DNA of 64,000 nt from Wolbachia endosymbiont (group B) of Protocalliphora azurea (GTDB lineage: Bacteria; Pseudomonadota; Alphaproteobacteria; Rickettsiales; Anaplasmataceae): the NCBI RefSeq assembly GCF_947251865.1, contig NZ_OX366394.1, positions 620,001 through 684,000 on the forward strand. The letters run 5' to 3'. Each line of letters begins with the position of its first letter. Position 1 is the first letter of the stretch. The notes below the pieces were generated by a model that was not told the origin of the DNA, searched no databases, and saw only the letters and a list, made by a program, of their open reading frames with translations. The translations under genes were made by a program, and so were the position numbers. This document shows positions 26,921 to 36,662 of the stretch, in pieces.

Positions 26921-29422
26921 TCAAGCAGCTATTCTATAACTACCATTTTCGATTTCAACGTTATTAAGTGCGGTATTTGCGTTATAAGAACAGTAACATC
27001 CTACTGCAAGAAAAGTTAATGCAGCTACAGCAAGCGAAACACACATTGCTAAATGAACCATTGTTAGACTTGTACCAACAGCAAGTGCTCCAGATAATAC
27101 AAAAGAAACAGAAGCATAATTACCTTGCCTTTTACTGTAAGTTCTTGCTTTCAAGAATTTTTCACTTAGCTCTTCATTCTTGCTTTCAAATTGCTTCTGT
27201 AGACTCTTCTCTAGTACTTCACTTTTGTTTTCAATTTCTTGCAGCTTTGTCTTTAAGTCGTTATTTTCATTTTCGCGTTGCATTATTTGATCAGCGAACG
27301 ATTGTCTTGCATCATTCAGCTGCCCTTCCAACTGATCATTTTGTGTAGTCAATTGAGCTACCCGACCATTTAGCGTATCAGCAACCTGTGTTAATCGGGT
27401 TACTTCATCAGTTTTATCAATTAGACCTTGCTTTGCATCATCCAGCCGCCCTTCCAATTGATTGTTTTGTATAGTCATTTGATCTACTTGATCTTTTAGC
27501 CTTCCAATCTCTTTTTTCTTCTTTTCAAGCTGAGCTCTTGCTTCATTAGATTCTTTGCTAAGTTGCATGACTTTACTAGTTTCTTCAGCTAATTTTTGCT
27601 TTGATGCTACAAGTTGAACTTCTGTTTGCTCACATTTCCTTTCAAGCTCCCTTGCTTGACTAGACAAATTACTATTTTCCTGTTCAAGTTGAGCTTTTAC
27701 TTCCCTTAGCCCTCCCTCACTCTCTCTGAATTGAGCTCTAGCATCCTTTAGCTCTTTTTCTGCACATTCTACCTTTTCTTCTAGCTTAGTTTTTGCTTTC
27801 TCAAGCTTCTTCAGTTGATTAGTCAGATTACTATTCTTTCTTTCTAATCCAGCATTTGTTTCTTCAAGTTTTTCTACAGTACCGTTAAGCCTAGTTACTT
27901 TGCTAATTTGCTCATCCAACTCTGCTTTGTTTTCTGCAAGCTGATCTTTTGTCCCTTTAAATTCTGCAGTAAGTTTATCTACTTGATCATTGAGTTGATT
28001 AGTCTTCTGTTGTTCTTGTGTTAATTTTCCTTTTTCATCATCTAACTCTTTAGTTTTTCCAACCAAACTTTGTTGTATACTATTTAACCTTCCCTCTAGT
28101 TGAATTTTTTCATTAGTAAGCTGAGCTACTTTTTGTTTTCCTTGTCTAAATTCCTCTTCTAAATTTGGAGCACGTTGAATTGGTATCTCAGAAAGCTTAA
28201 TGCCTTCATTTTCTTCTCTGACTTCTTCAAAGAATTCCTTATCATCCACATCAACATATGACAAAACTGCATGGTAAAATAGGCCACAAATATAAGCAAT
28301 ATGACGATACTTAGATGCTTCGCTATCCGATTTAAATTTTTCCTGCTCTATTTTCTCAATAAGGTTATAATAGGTATCGATTTTATGATAGTGTAGTTCT
28401 AAATACTCCAGAGTTTTACCTGTTTCTAATTTTAATGGTTTACCTACATGTTTATAGTGCATACCAGCATTACCATGTGGCAAACATGGTACCGGATCTG
28501 ATTGACAAGCTACTCTAATAGTATTATGTCCAAGACACTCATTGTAAACTTCAGCAGCACCATTGTAGAACACTCTTGGAGAGCCAAAAGTTGCAACATG
28601 AACATCTTCAGCACCTTCTGTTTTATTAAGACATAAAGCAGTTATACTAGCAAGAGCACCTCCCATGCTATGGCCTGTAACATTGATTTTTAAATCTTTG
28701 ATTGCTAATCCTTTATCATTAGCATGCCCTTGTAATATTTTATGTACGCTGGGCCAAGAACGTTTGAATAGAGAGTAAAAACCAGAGTGAACATAATTAT
28801 CTCCAGACAAAAATGGCAACTTAGTTAAAGAAGCACGCAGATCTTCCTTCACATCATTTAAATCACGAGTGCCATGGTAAGCTATATCTACTTCGTTATC
28901 TTTAATAAAAATATAACCAGCATCTCGATTATATGAATTTTTACCAGTTAAAGCATAGCCAACATCGTGTTGCTCTAATTTATAATCAACATCTGAGCAA
29001 TATTTATCTTCAATAAGTTCATTATCGTAAAATCTTATAATCTGATAACCTTCTTCTTCAAACTTCCTTTTAGTTTTGTATTTACCTTTCTCTAATTTTC
29101 TATCCACATCACCATAGGAAATTTTGCTAAAGGTACACATTTTCCATAATTTTTCTTCATCAAATTCTGCAATTTGCCCTTTTATCAGATCAGCAAGGTC
29201 AGAAGCATCCTTTAACTCAGCACCTTTAAAATCTTCTATCTTCTTCCATGCTTTAACTAGGTCAGAAGTTCCTAGCCCATTAAGGTCAAAACTTTGAGCT
29301 TCTAATTCGTTCTTAAATGGTTCTAGTGCCTCAATTACGCATTCTTTTATTTCATTATCATCAATATGTACAATACTATCGCTAATAGAATCCATACTTT
29401 GATCATGAGTAATACTTGGCAT
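26921..29422 (-). CDS. Class 3 lipase domain / coiled coil / membrane hairpin protein
   Basis: 833 residues. Residues about 90-390 form an alpha/beta-hydrolase of the class 3 lipase family: oxyanion segment IAYHGTRD (about 180), nucleophile motif GHSMGG with Ser252, DPVPCLP with the likely catalytic Asp309, and a His in LELHYHKID (344-346). Then about 330 residues of near-continuous coiled coil (LEEKVECAEKELKDAR-type heptads), and at 770-815 two hydrophobic segments with the order YASVSFVLSGALAVG and AALTFLAVGCYCSYNA. The end module is also on the ankyrin protein at 59009-60682. No signal peptide. A secreted phospholipase/lipase acting on host membranes is plausible but unproven. ATG start. 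Confidence 0.8.
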   Translation of the reverse strand: MPSITHDQSMDSISDSIVHIDDNEIKECVIEALEPFKNELEAQSFDLNGLGTSDLVKAWKKIEDFKGAELKDASDLADLIKGQIAEFDEEKLWKMCTFSKISYGDVDRKLEKGKYKTKRKFEEEGYQIIRFYDNELIEDKYCSDVDYKLEQHDVGYALTGKNSYNRDAGYIFIKDNEVDIAYHGTRDLNDVKEDLRASLTKLPFLSGDNYVHSGFYSLFKRSWPSVHKILQGHANDKGLAIKDLKINVTGHSMGGALASITALCLNKTEGAEDVHVATFGSPRVFYNGAAEVYNECLGHNTIRVACQSDPVPCLPHGNAGMHYKHVGKPLKLETGKTLEYLELHYHKIDTYYNLIEKIEQEKFKSDSEASKYRHIAYICGLFYHAVLSYVDVDDKEFFEEVREENEGIKLSEIPIQRAPNLEEEFRQGKQKVAQLTNEKIQLEGRLNSIQQSLVGKTKELDDEKGKLTQEQQKTNQLNDQVDKLTAEFKGTKDQLAENKAELDEQISKVTRLNGTVEKLEETNAGLERKNSNLTNQLKKLEKAKTKLEEKVECAEKELKDARAQFRESEGGLREVKAQLEQENSNLSSQARELERKCEQTEVQLVASKQKLAEETSKVMQLSKESNEARAQLEKKKKEIGRLKDQVDQMTIQNNQLEGRLDDAKQGLIDKTDEVTRLTQVADTLNGRVAQLTTQNDQLEGQLNDARQSFADQIMQRENENNDLKTKLQEIENKSEVLEKSLQKQFESKNEELSEKFLKARTYSKRQGNYASVSFVLSGALAVGTSLTMVHLAMCVSLAVAALTFLAVGCYCSYNANTALNNVEIENGSYRIAA

Positions 29423-29513
29423 ATTTTTTACCTACTATTTTAGTATATCATTAATTAAGCATTTGATCAAATTTATCAATAAAACTATTAAAATTTTCTT
29501 ATTTTAAACGAAT

Positions 29514-30116
29514 TTAGTTCATTTTATCACACTTAAGACTTTTGTTTGTGACAACTGCTGTATTTGCAATCTTATCGTGCCAAGTTTGGCAGCGTTTATC
29601 GAAACTTGCCCATATGAAACCCAAGAATAATGGTGCAGTTGACAATATGAAGGAAAAAAACCTCTTTGTTGCTTGTTTCAGAGTCAATTTTTCAAAAGTT
29701 TGTGCATTCACAACTCTAAGTCCAAGTAAGAATTTTCCAGGTGTAGCGCCAAATCTTATCCACATATATGCTACATAACTAAAAAGCATAATAAATTGAA
29801 CTATCTGATTTAGAACTAGTAACTTTATTAGTTTACTCTGCATTGCTGTTTCCTCTGCAGATAGTGGCACCTGCATTTGATATTTTGCAGCAATTTGGCC
29901 TAATATTTTACTGCTCTCCGAGCTCATAAAGAGTTGATTTAAGGCCTGACCGCAAAACTGTAAAAATAAAACGATGATGATTAAATCAAGCAGCACTGAC
30001 AAATAGCGTCTAAGTCCCGTTACGTAACATATTCCATTTTCATCTTTCTTTATCCTTTGAATAGCATTTATAGAAGAAAGAATGGCAAATGAACGATTAA
30101 AAAACTTGTGTAACAT
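29514..30116 (-). CDS. RDD-family membrane protein
   Basis: About 200 residues from the ATG at 30116; a longer frame runs into the tRNA gene and is rejected. Three hydrophobic segments; the RDD signature Arg is in GLRRYLSVLLDLIII, with two acidic residues further on (RFGATPGKFLLGLRVVN is the typical RDD G-K-x-x-x-G segment). Function of RDD proteins is mostly unknown; some are transporters. Confidence 0.8.
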   Translation of the reverse strand: MLHKFFNRSFAILSSINAIQRIKKDENGICYVTGLRRYLSVLLDLIIIVLFLQFCGQALNQLFMSSESSKILGQIAAKYQMQVPLSAEETAMQSKLIKLLVLNQIVQFIMLFSYVAYMWIRFGATPGKFLLGLRVVNAQTFEKLTLKQATKRFFSFILSTAPLFLGFIWASFDKRCQTWHDKIANTAVVTNKSLKCDKMN

Positions 30117-30138
30117 AAAGCACTTTCCAATGTTTGAG

Positions 30139-30221
30139 TGCCCCTGGCCGGACTTGAACCAGCATGCTCTTGCAAGCAACAGATTTTGAGTCTGCCGTGT
30201 CTACCATTCCACCACAGGGGC
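30139..30221 (-). tRNA. tRNA-Leu (anticodon CAA)
   Basis: Folds to a cloverleaf with 7-bp acceptor (GCCCCTG / CAGGGGC), the TGGTAGACACG D-region, an anticodon loop CTCAAAA inside a GCAGA/TCTGT stem, a long variable arm (GTTGCTTGCAAGAGCAT) typical of Leu/Ser tRNAs, and a GGTTCAAGTCC T-arm. Discriminator is A; CCA is not encoded. It would read UUG codons. Confidence 0.95.
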
Positions 30222-30323
30222 CTATTTTAATGCTATAAGCAACACAGGATTAGTCAAATTTTTTCTCTTTTAAGTCGAGATTGAATATTCTACAATAATC
30301 AATCATTACTCTAAAAACTTAAA

Positions 30324-31766
30324 ATGAATGAATTAGTTAACCTTATTAATTCAAGAGAAGAAATATGTAAATTGCCACATAATTTAGAAGCAGAGCAAAT
30401 GCTCATTGGTGCAATGATTCGTGATAATAGAATTTGTGATGCAGTTGAAGATATAATTGCAGCAGACAATTTCTACGATCCACTACATCAAAGCATTTTT
30501 ACCCAGATATCTAAAACCAGAAAACACGGCATAGTTGCCAATGAACTAAGCCTTAAGATGTTTTTTGAAAATGATAAAGCATTTGCCGAATGTGGTGGAG
30601 TTGAGTACCTAGCAAAGCTTGCAGCGAAGGCAAGTATTGCTCTTGATATCTATAGCTTGACCAGAATAATCCGTGATACTTATTTAAGAAGATGCTTAAT
30701 CAAGCTCGGACAAGAGACAATTGACGATAGTTATAACTATGACATCGAAAATCCTGCACAGGTACAAATTGAGCAAGCAATGACAAAATTGTTCAATTTA
30801 GCAGTAAAAAAGCAAGGTGAGAAAACATACATAAAGCTTGCAAGTTCAATTAAAGATGTGGTTGAGAAGATTAGCAAGCTGAAGAATAACCCAGAGGCTC
30901 TAGGTATTACAACCGGACTTCAAGATCTAAACCAGCTTCTTGGTGGTTTGCAGAAATCTGATCTGTTAATTATAGCTGCAAGGCCCTCAATGGGAAAGAC
31001 AGCATTGGCACTGAACATCGCACTTAACGCTTGTAAGATTTTGCAAAAAAGAACAGATAAACAACACTACGTAGCTTTTTTCTCACTTGAAATGTCAGCA
31101 GAGCAATTAACCGCAAGATTGATTACTATAGATTCAGGCATTGGTTATTATAAGGCACTGACTGGGAGAATTAGTGATTTTGAATTACATGAATTCATTA
31201 ATGCTAGTACAGATCTATCAGAATTACCTTTCATAATAGACGATACTCCTGCTCTATCAATTAGTGCCCTTCGTACCAGAATACGACTGCTATATCAACT
31301 ATACAATGTAGAGGTGGTATTTATAGATTATCTGCAATTAATTCGAGGAACAACAAAAAGGAGTAGTGAAAATAGAGTGCAAGAAATCTCAGAAGTGACG
31401 CAGGGTTTAAAAGCAATTGCAAAGGAACTAAATATTCCCATTGTTGCACTATCACAGCTCTCTCGTTCTGTTGAGCAAAGGGATGATAAAAAACCACAAC
31501 TTTCTGATTTACGTGATTCAGGAAGCATAGAGCAGGATGCAGATATAGTAATGTTCCTCTATAGAGAAGAATATTATGAATTAAGAAAGCAACCAAATGA
31601 AGGAAGTAATAAACATCGAGAGTGGCAAGAGAAAATGGAGAAAATTAGAAATATTGCAGAGCTGATCATTGCAAAACAAAGAAACGGGCCAATTGGCAGT
31701 GTGAAGCTACATTTTGACTCCAATAGAGGTGCATTTAAAGATTATACAGAAAGATATAGTCTGTAG
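30324..31766 (+). CDS. dnaB: Replicative DNA helicase DnaB
   Basis: 480 residues, ATG start. Hexameric helicase that opens the fork. N-terminal domain with LPHNLEAEQMLIGAMI, then RecA-like core: Walker A in ARPSMGKTALALNIA, FFSLEMSAEQL, Walker B in VVFIDYLQLI, the ALSQLSRSVEQRDDK loop and the DLRDSGSIEQDADIVMFLYR segment. Full length, no intein. Confidence 0.97.
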   Translation: MNELVNLINSREEICKLPHNLEAEQMLIGAMIRDNRICDAVEDIIAADNFYDPLHQSIFTQISKTRKHGIVANELSLKMFFENDKAFAECGGVEYLAKLAAKASIALDIYSLTRIIRDTYLRRCLIKLGQETIDDSYNYDIENPAQVQIEQAMTKLFNLAVKKQGEKTYIKLASSIKDVVEKISKLKNNPEALGITTGLQDLNQLLGGLQKSDLLIIAARPSMGKTALALNIALNACKILQKRTDKQHYVAFFSLEMSAEQLTARLITIDSGIGYYKALTGRISDFELHEFINASTDLSELPFIIDDTPALSISALRTRIRLLYQLYNVEVVFIDYLQLIRGTTKRSSENRVQEISEVTQGLKAIAKELNIPIVALSQLSRSVEQRDDKKPQLSDLRDSGSIEQDADIVMFLYREEYYELRKQPNEGSNKHREWQEKMEKIRNIAELIIAKQRNGPIGSVKLHFDSNRGAFKDYTERYSL

Positions 31767-32101
31767 CGGTTTTGAGTAATTCTGGAAGTGTTTAACAAAC
31801 CATACGTGCCAAATTAAGAAGCTATCGTGAAACATAGCAATATTTAAGATTGGCATTTTATTTGTTACATTTATTTTTTTAGGAAATTCTTATCTAGGAT
31901 AAGATGATTTTTTAGAAAGATCTATAAATTACTAACCTTATTACTTAATATATAAAATAGTTTTTTCTTATTTCCTTTCTTCCTTACGCCACTTTTTCTT
32001 AACTTGATGCGTATGGTTTATTTAACACTTCCGATATACAACTAAAAAATAGCAAATTCTCTGTAACTTGAATATAATTTTAGCTTTACCTAAACAGAAA
32101 G
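31767..32101. other. Gene-free stretch
   Basis: AT-rich sequence between dnaB and the MrpD/NuoN-like gene. I see no gene or clear palindrome. It probably holds the promoter of the downstream gene. Confidence 0.4.
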
Positions 32102-33601
32102 ATGAATTACTTAATGGATTTTGTTTTAATATCTCTTTCCTTGCCACTTTTTATTACTGAGAATTATTTGTTAATTACTGCGTTGATCCCACTTTTAAGT
32201 GCATTAGCTATTTCTTTTACTAGTAAATGGCCCAGAGTGAACAATAGCATTACTGTTGTTTCTTCTATGCTTCTATTTGCGTATACATCTCTATGCACTT
32301 TATATTTGGTGTATGGTGATCATTCTCAATTTATTCTCATGGACTTTGGTAATAATTTGCATATTAGTTTAAAGTTAGAGTCTAGTGGAGCAATATTCAG
32401 TTTATTAATATCATTTTTGTGGGTACTAACCAGTATATATGCAATATGTTATATGCGAAATAACTATGCTGATAGTAACTACTCGAGTTTTCTATGCTTT
32501 TTTTCAATAGCGATTAGCTGTGCAATGTTTATTGCTTTTTCTGGAGATTTGCTCACTACATTTGTCTTTTACGAGCTTCTAACTATTAGTACATACCCTC
32601 TGATTACTCACAACTCAACAAATGAATCAGTAATTGCAGGACGCTATTACTTTGGTTTACTATTTTTCTCTTCTTTAGTGTTATTTTTTCCTGCAATAGG
32701 TCTCTTATATAATGAATTCCATACTTTAGACTTTGTAAGAGGTGGAATATTCAAGTTTGATACTTCGTTCATAACTTTTATTGCAGTGTGTTTTGCTATG
32801 CTGATTTATGGAATAGGAAAAGCTGCATTAATGCCAATGCATTTTTGGTTGCCAAAAGCAATGGTTGCACCAACTCCTGTAAGCGCACTACTACATGCTG
32901 TTGCTGTTGTGAAATCAGGAGTGTTCATCATCATCAAAGTTATATTATACACTTTTGGCATCGATAATATGCAACGTTTTGCACAGCAAAGTTGGTTTGC
33001 TGGAGGATGGCTTCCGTACGCTGCTGGATTTACTATTATTACTGCATCGTTAATTGCATTAAAGCAAAAGGAATTAAAGAAATTGCTTGCTTATTCTACT
33101 ATCTCTCAGTTGTCATATATTATATTGTTCGCTTCAATTTTTAGTGAATTTAGCATGAGGATTGCAATTTTTCAATTAGTTTGCCACGCATTTGCAAAAA
33201 TCACTTTATTTTTCACTGCTGGAGCAATAATAACGAAAACAGGTGAGAAATACATAGATAGAATTCACGGTATAGGACGTAGTATGCCAATTAGTATGAT
33301 AGCATTTACTATAGGTGCATTGTCCATGATAGGGGTACCACCTGCTCCGACTTTTTGGAGCAAATTTTTCATTTTTCAAGCTGTTTTTAACTCTAGTAAT
33401 GTAACACTTTCTGTATTTGTAGCTCTGGTGTTAATTGTCAGTACTATACTCAACGCTCTATACTTCTTACCGATAATTTACAATGCCTTTTTCTTAAAAC
33501 CTTCTAGAAATTATTTTATTAAAAAGACACCAATGCTTCTAATTTTACCTCCAGTTGTTACTGCTGTATGCACTTTAGTTATTTTTTTAGCTACCAAGTA
33601 A
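32102..33601 (+). CDS. Proton-conducting membrane subunit, MrpD/NuoN-like
   Basis: 499 residues with 13-14 membrane segments. Belongs to the antiporter-like subunit family of complex I and the Mrp cation/proton antiporters: the conserved Glu in FVFYELLTIS, the Lys in YGIGKAALMPMHFWLPKAMVAPTPVSALLHAVAVVKSG, and a Lys-rich LKQKELKKLLAYSTISQLSY loop. Compared with NuoL/M/N it is most like MrpD. Complex I gene clusters are not next to it. It may work in a Mrp-like cation/proton system, as several paralogs occur in Wolbachia (established for the group). Confidence 0.85.
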   Translation: MNYLMDFVLISLSLPLFITENYLLITALIPLLSALAISFTSKWPRVNNSITVVSSMLLFAYTSLCTLYLVYGDHSQFILMDFGNNLHISLKLESSGAIFSLLISFLWVLTSIYAICYMRNNYADSNYSSFLCFFSIAISCAMFIAFSGDLLTTFVFYELLTISTYPLITHNSTNESVIAGRYYFGLLFFSSLVLFFPAIGLLYNEFHTLDFVRGGIFKFDTSFITFIAVCFAMLIYGIGKAALMPMHFWLPKAMVAPTPVSALLHAVAVVKSGVFIIIKVILYTFGIDNMQRFAQQSWFAGGWLPYAAGFTIITASLIALKQKELKKLLAYSTISQLSYIILFASIFSEFSMRIAIFQLVCHAFAKITLFFTAGAIITKTGEKYIDRIHGIGRSMPISMIAFTIGALSMIGVPPAPTFWSKFFIFQAVFNSSNVTLSVFVALVLIVSTILNALYFLPIIYNAFFLKPSRNYFIKKTPMLLILPPVVTAVCTLVIFLATK

Positions 33602-33615
33602 TTTTTTAAATGTAA

Positions 33616-34266
33616 TCAGCTGTATTTATAGCCGTTAACAATAAATTTAAATGGTATTATACCAGTTAGAGTTGCTTTCATGTTTGATAAAGTAAAGCTA
33701 ACCTCCACAGCATAGTCTTTCATTTTCTTATTTTGCTCAGCTGCAAAAAGTACAGTGGCATTTCCAGCAAATTTAACTAAGTCCTTGATCGATCGGTCAA
33801 TAGATAGTGTTGTTACGTTTATGTTGGTAATTTTTTTTGTGGATGAAACAGCTTCATTGTTTACTTTTTCCTGAAAGTCTTGATAGATTTTATATATAGA
33901 ATTGTTTTTTATAAAATTTTCTTGATACTTTGATTCAACGATCTGAGAGGACTCGTATGCTTCGACGTATTGACTTACCAAGTACCTTGCTATGGAAGTG
34001 TATTCATCTTCTTTTTTACTAAAACTAAGTTTATGTATTGTAGAAAACTCATCTTCTGTGTGGTTCGTGTACTTCACAAAATTTAAATCTTTTTTAACAG
34101 GAAGTAATAGGTATATGTTTAGTAATGATAAAAATAAACATACTAAGAGAAGTAACGTTATTAACGCCATCCAAGATCTTTCTACAACGCAGAACAGGTA
34201 TCTGTGGCAATACCATTCTACTGCTTTCCTGAAATAACTTTTGTTTTTTACTGATTCAACTTCCAT
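33616..34266 (-). CDS. virB8: VirB8-family type IV secretion protein (orphan copy)
   Basis: 216 residues, ATG start. One N-terminal membrane anchor (MALITLLLLVCLFLSLLNIYLL), then a periplasmic VirB8 domain: the conserved helix reads YLVSQYVEAYESSQ, followed by beta strands ending FIVNGYKYS. VirB8 is an inner-membrane scaffold of the T4SS. Rickettsiales carry one virB8 in the virB8-virB9-virB10-virB11-virD4 operon and a second copy elsewhere; no other vir genes are here, so this is the stand-alone copy. Confidence 0.8.
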   Translation of the reverse strand: MEVESVKNKSYFRKAVEWYCHRYLFCVVERSWMALITLLLLVCLFLSLLNIYLLLPVKKDLNFVKYTNHTEDEFSTIHKLSFSKKEDEYTSIARYLVSQYVEAYESSQIVESKYQENFIKNNSIYKIYQDFQEKVNNEAVSSTKKITNINVTTLSIDRSIKDLVKFAGNATVLFAAEQNKKMKDYAVEVSFTLSNMKATLTGIIPFKFIVNGYKYS

Positions 34267-34295
34267 AACCTAATTATAATAACTCTAAAAAAACT

Positions 34296-35090
34296 TTAAA
34301 ATATGTCTAAATTTTCCAAAATAGTATGAATGATTATATCACCTTGTTCTGCAATAAGATGAAATTTATCAATTTTCTTCACATCTAAATTTATCATTTT
34401 TACACTGAAGCTTTCAGGATCATAAGTATTACTTTCTGCACTTTTGTGATAATTATAGTAGTGTAATTTATTTTGATCATCAAAATAACCAAATTCATCA
34501 GCAAGGGTTCCCACTTTTCTGCCTTTACCTTCTCTGACTAGCTCAAATAGATCAATTACATGGTTTTCAGATCCAGGCTCAATAAGACCTTCTACAGCAA
34601 AAAATTTAGGTGCATGACCAACATACTCCTTAAATTTTAGATTATTAGTCTTTTTTACACTACCAAAATCCACGAATTTATATTCATCTGAAAGATCAGA
34701 ATATTGTGGATCATACTTTTTATATTCAAAAAACTCATTACCTAAAAAATTACAAAACGTTAGTTTATAGTCATCATGATTGAGTTTAATAACTTTAAGA
34801 TAATGAAAATCTCTAGGAATCTTTACTTCTTCTTTCGTAATATGATTAAGTATGACTAACTCGCCACTGAGCATGCGATGGCCAATTTTTGGCAAAGTAG
34901 CTATATTGATTGCCTTATTGAGCTTAAAATTTGCTTCATAGATACCACTTGACAGCTCCTTCCCTTTTTCTAAAGTGACGTCTTGGTCTAAAGCTGTATT
35001 CTTGAGTAAACTCAATTCTTTCTGCATGTTCAATATGGTTTTTGTTAAAACTTCTATTGATTGCCATAAAGTTAATTTATTATCAGTCAA
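34296..35090 (-). CDS. Hypothetical protein
   Basis: 264 residues, apparently from a TTG start; the first ATG is 63 bases in and would drop a helical N-terminus, so the start is uncertain. The first 35 residues are helical and polar, the rest predicted beta-rich (for example GHRMLSGELVILNHITKEEVKIPRDF). No signal peptide or membrane segment. Not recognised. Lies between virB8 and holB on the same strand, about 30-40 bases from each. Confidence 0.55.
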   Translation of the reverse strand: MTDNKLTLWQSIEVLTKTILNMQKELSLLKNTALDQDVTLEKGKELSSGIYEANFKLNKAINIATLPKIGHRMLSGELVILNHITKEEVKIPRDFHYLKVIKLNHDDYKLTFCNFLGNEFFEYKKYDPQYSDLSDEYKFVDFGSVKKTNNLKFKEYVGHAPKFFAVEGLIEPGSENHVIDLFELVREGKGRKVGTLADEFGYFDDQNKLHYYNYHKSAESNTYDPESFSVKMINLDVKKIDKFHLIAEQGDIIIHTILENLDIF

Positions 35091-35126
35091 ACTATATACT
35101 TTAAGTATTAAATTATCAGGATTTTA

Positions 35127-35978
35127 TCATGAATTTATGTTAAAAGTATTATATTTTTGTGTCATGATGTTAACTACATTAGCTAAAACATGCTTTTTAT
35201 CTAAGCGAAATTGCTTTGCAGCAACGAAAAGTTCATCTATTTCTTTCCATTGACTTAGCAAAATTTCAACATTATTTACTTCTTTCTTTATACTTTCTAA
35301 AATGGAGGTTTGAATGATATGTGATGCTAGTTCTAGCTCAATTTCACTATTAATTATTTTATTAACTATATCAGAATTATTTAGATTACGGAAAAATGTA
35401 TAAAAATGCTTATGTGACTCATAAGCACCACTGTTTATTGCATTTATTATTACTCCCGGAGTTCCAGGAAACAAAGTAATGATCTCACTAAATATTTTAT
35501 CGTCGAATTTACACTGAGATGAAACAACCTGCTTTGTTTCATCGTAAGTTAACGGAAGTAAATTCAGCTGAAAGCACCTACACCGGATGGTGGTTTGTAT
35601 ATCATATAGTTTATGGCTAATTATAAGTATTTTAGAATTTTGTGGCGGCTCCTCTAATATCTTTAATATTGCATTTTTAGCATTGCTAGTCATTGCCTCC
35701 AAGCTATCTATTATAGCTATCTTATATTCTGATTGAATGGGGCTTAGGTACAGAAAATTTTTCATTTCTCTCACCTTTTCCACTCCTATTGTATCACCTT
35801 CAACAATGTGTAAGTCTAATGCTACTTCATCGTAATTTTTGATAAGAAACCAATTAGAAAAGGATTGTGCAAGTGTTGCTTTTCCTATGCCTTTTTTACC
35901 ACAGATCAGCCAAGATTGAACAGACAAGTTGTTCATTATCTTTTTTTTTGCTTGGTTGTGGCCTATCACCTTTTTCAT
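35127..35978 (-). CDS. holB: DNA polymerase III delta' subunit (HolB-like)
   Basis: 283 residues, ATG with AGGAG upstream. Clamp-loader subunit. GHNQAKKKIMNNL, then a P-loop-like GKKGIGKATLAQSF, the AIIDSLEAMTSNAKNAILKILEEPPQNS segment (SRC-like sensor region) and the RCRCFQLNLLPL motif are typical of HolB/DnaX-type AAA+ proteins. The zinc cysteines of DnaX are not present, as usual in delta'. Confidence 0.85.
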   Translation of the reverse strand: MKKVIGHNQAKKKIMNNLSVQSWLICGKKGIGKATLAQSFSNWFLIKNYDEVALDLHIVEGDTIGVEKVREMKNFLYLSPIQSEYKIAIIDSLEAMTSNAKNAILKILEEPPQNSKILIISHKLYDIQTTIRCRCFQLNLLPLTYDETKQVVSSQCKFDDKIFSEIITLFPGTPGVIINAINSGAYESHKHFYTFFRNLNNSDIVNKIINSEIELELASHIIQTSILESIKKEVNNVEILLSQWKEIDELFVAAKQFRLDKKHVLANVVNIMTQKYNTFNINS

Positions 35979-35995
35979 TCTTTCTCCTATAGATC

Positions 35996-36583
35996 TTAGT
36001 TTGAAAATTCGTTATTTATTGTTTGTAATGAAATTTTACCTTTTCTTAAAACCTTAATCTTGTCTCCAGTTAAGTCAATAATAGTAGATTCTATACCAGA
36101 AACTAATTCATCATCTTCAATTACTGCAGATAAGTGTTGCTTAATAGACTGAGGTATATCTCTTGCTTTGCATATACTTTTTTCTCCTGAAATGTTAATA
36201 CTAGTTGCAACTACTGGAGTTTTCAGTTCATTTAATATTGAAATCGCAATAGGATGATCAGGAATTCTTATGCCTATACTATCTTTAAAGAACTCATTTG
36301 GTAATATACTGTTATCTTGAAGTGGTAAAATATAGGTCATTGGTCCAGGAGAAAAATAGTTTATTAAATCGATATACTCTTCCTTTACCTTTGCTATATT
36401 TATCAAACTATCAATATTACTAACAAATACAGAGAGTGGCTTGTTTTGAGAACGCTTCTTTATCCGGTATATTTTTTCTATAGATTCTTTACCTAGCGCA
36501 TTACAAGCAAGAGCATATACTGTCTCTGTTGGAAAGCATGCTAACAAATTATTTTTTATTGCATTTATTACTTCAAATACCAT
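35996..36583 (-). CDS. tsaC: L-threonylcarbamoyladenylate synthase (TsaC/Sua5/YrdC)
   Basis: 195 residues. Makes the intermediate for t6A37 in tRNAs. CFPTETVYALACNA, the KRRSQNKPLSVFV nucleotide-binding segment, PGPMTYILP and SANIS-like TSINISGEKS are the family motifs. No Sua5 C-terminal domain. Directly upstream of holB, probably one operon with it. Confidence 0.92.
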   Translation of the reverse strand: MVFEVINAIKNNLLACFPTETVYALACNALGKESIEKIYRIKKRSQNKPLSVFVSNIDSLINIAKVKEEYIDLINYFSPGPMTYILPLQDNSILPNEFFKDSIGIRIPDHPIAISILNELKTPVVATSINISGEKSICKARDIPQSIKQHLSAVIEDDELVSGIESTIIDLTGDKIKVLRKGKISLQTINNEFSN

Positions 36584-36662
36584 ATAGCTAAAACTTATGT
36601 CTACAATAGCTCTGGGTTTACAGTTATCTCGCTATATGGTAGCAATTAAGATACCGAAATGG

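Noticed and set aside
29514-30179. Longer version of the RDD protein starting at 30179
   Set aside because: The extra 21 residues are the reading of the tRNA-Leu gene; the ATG at 30116 is the first sensible start.
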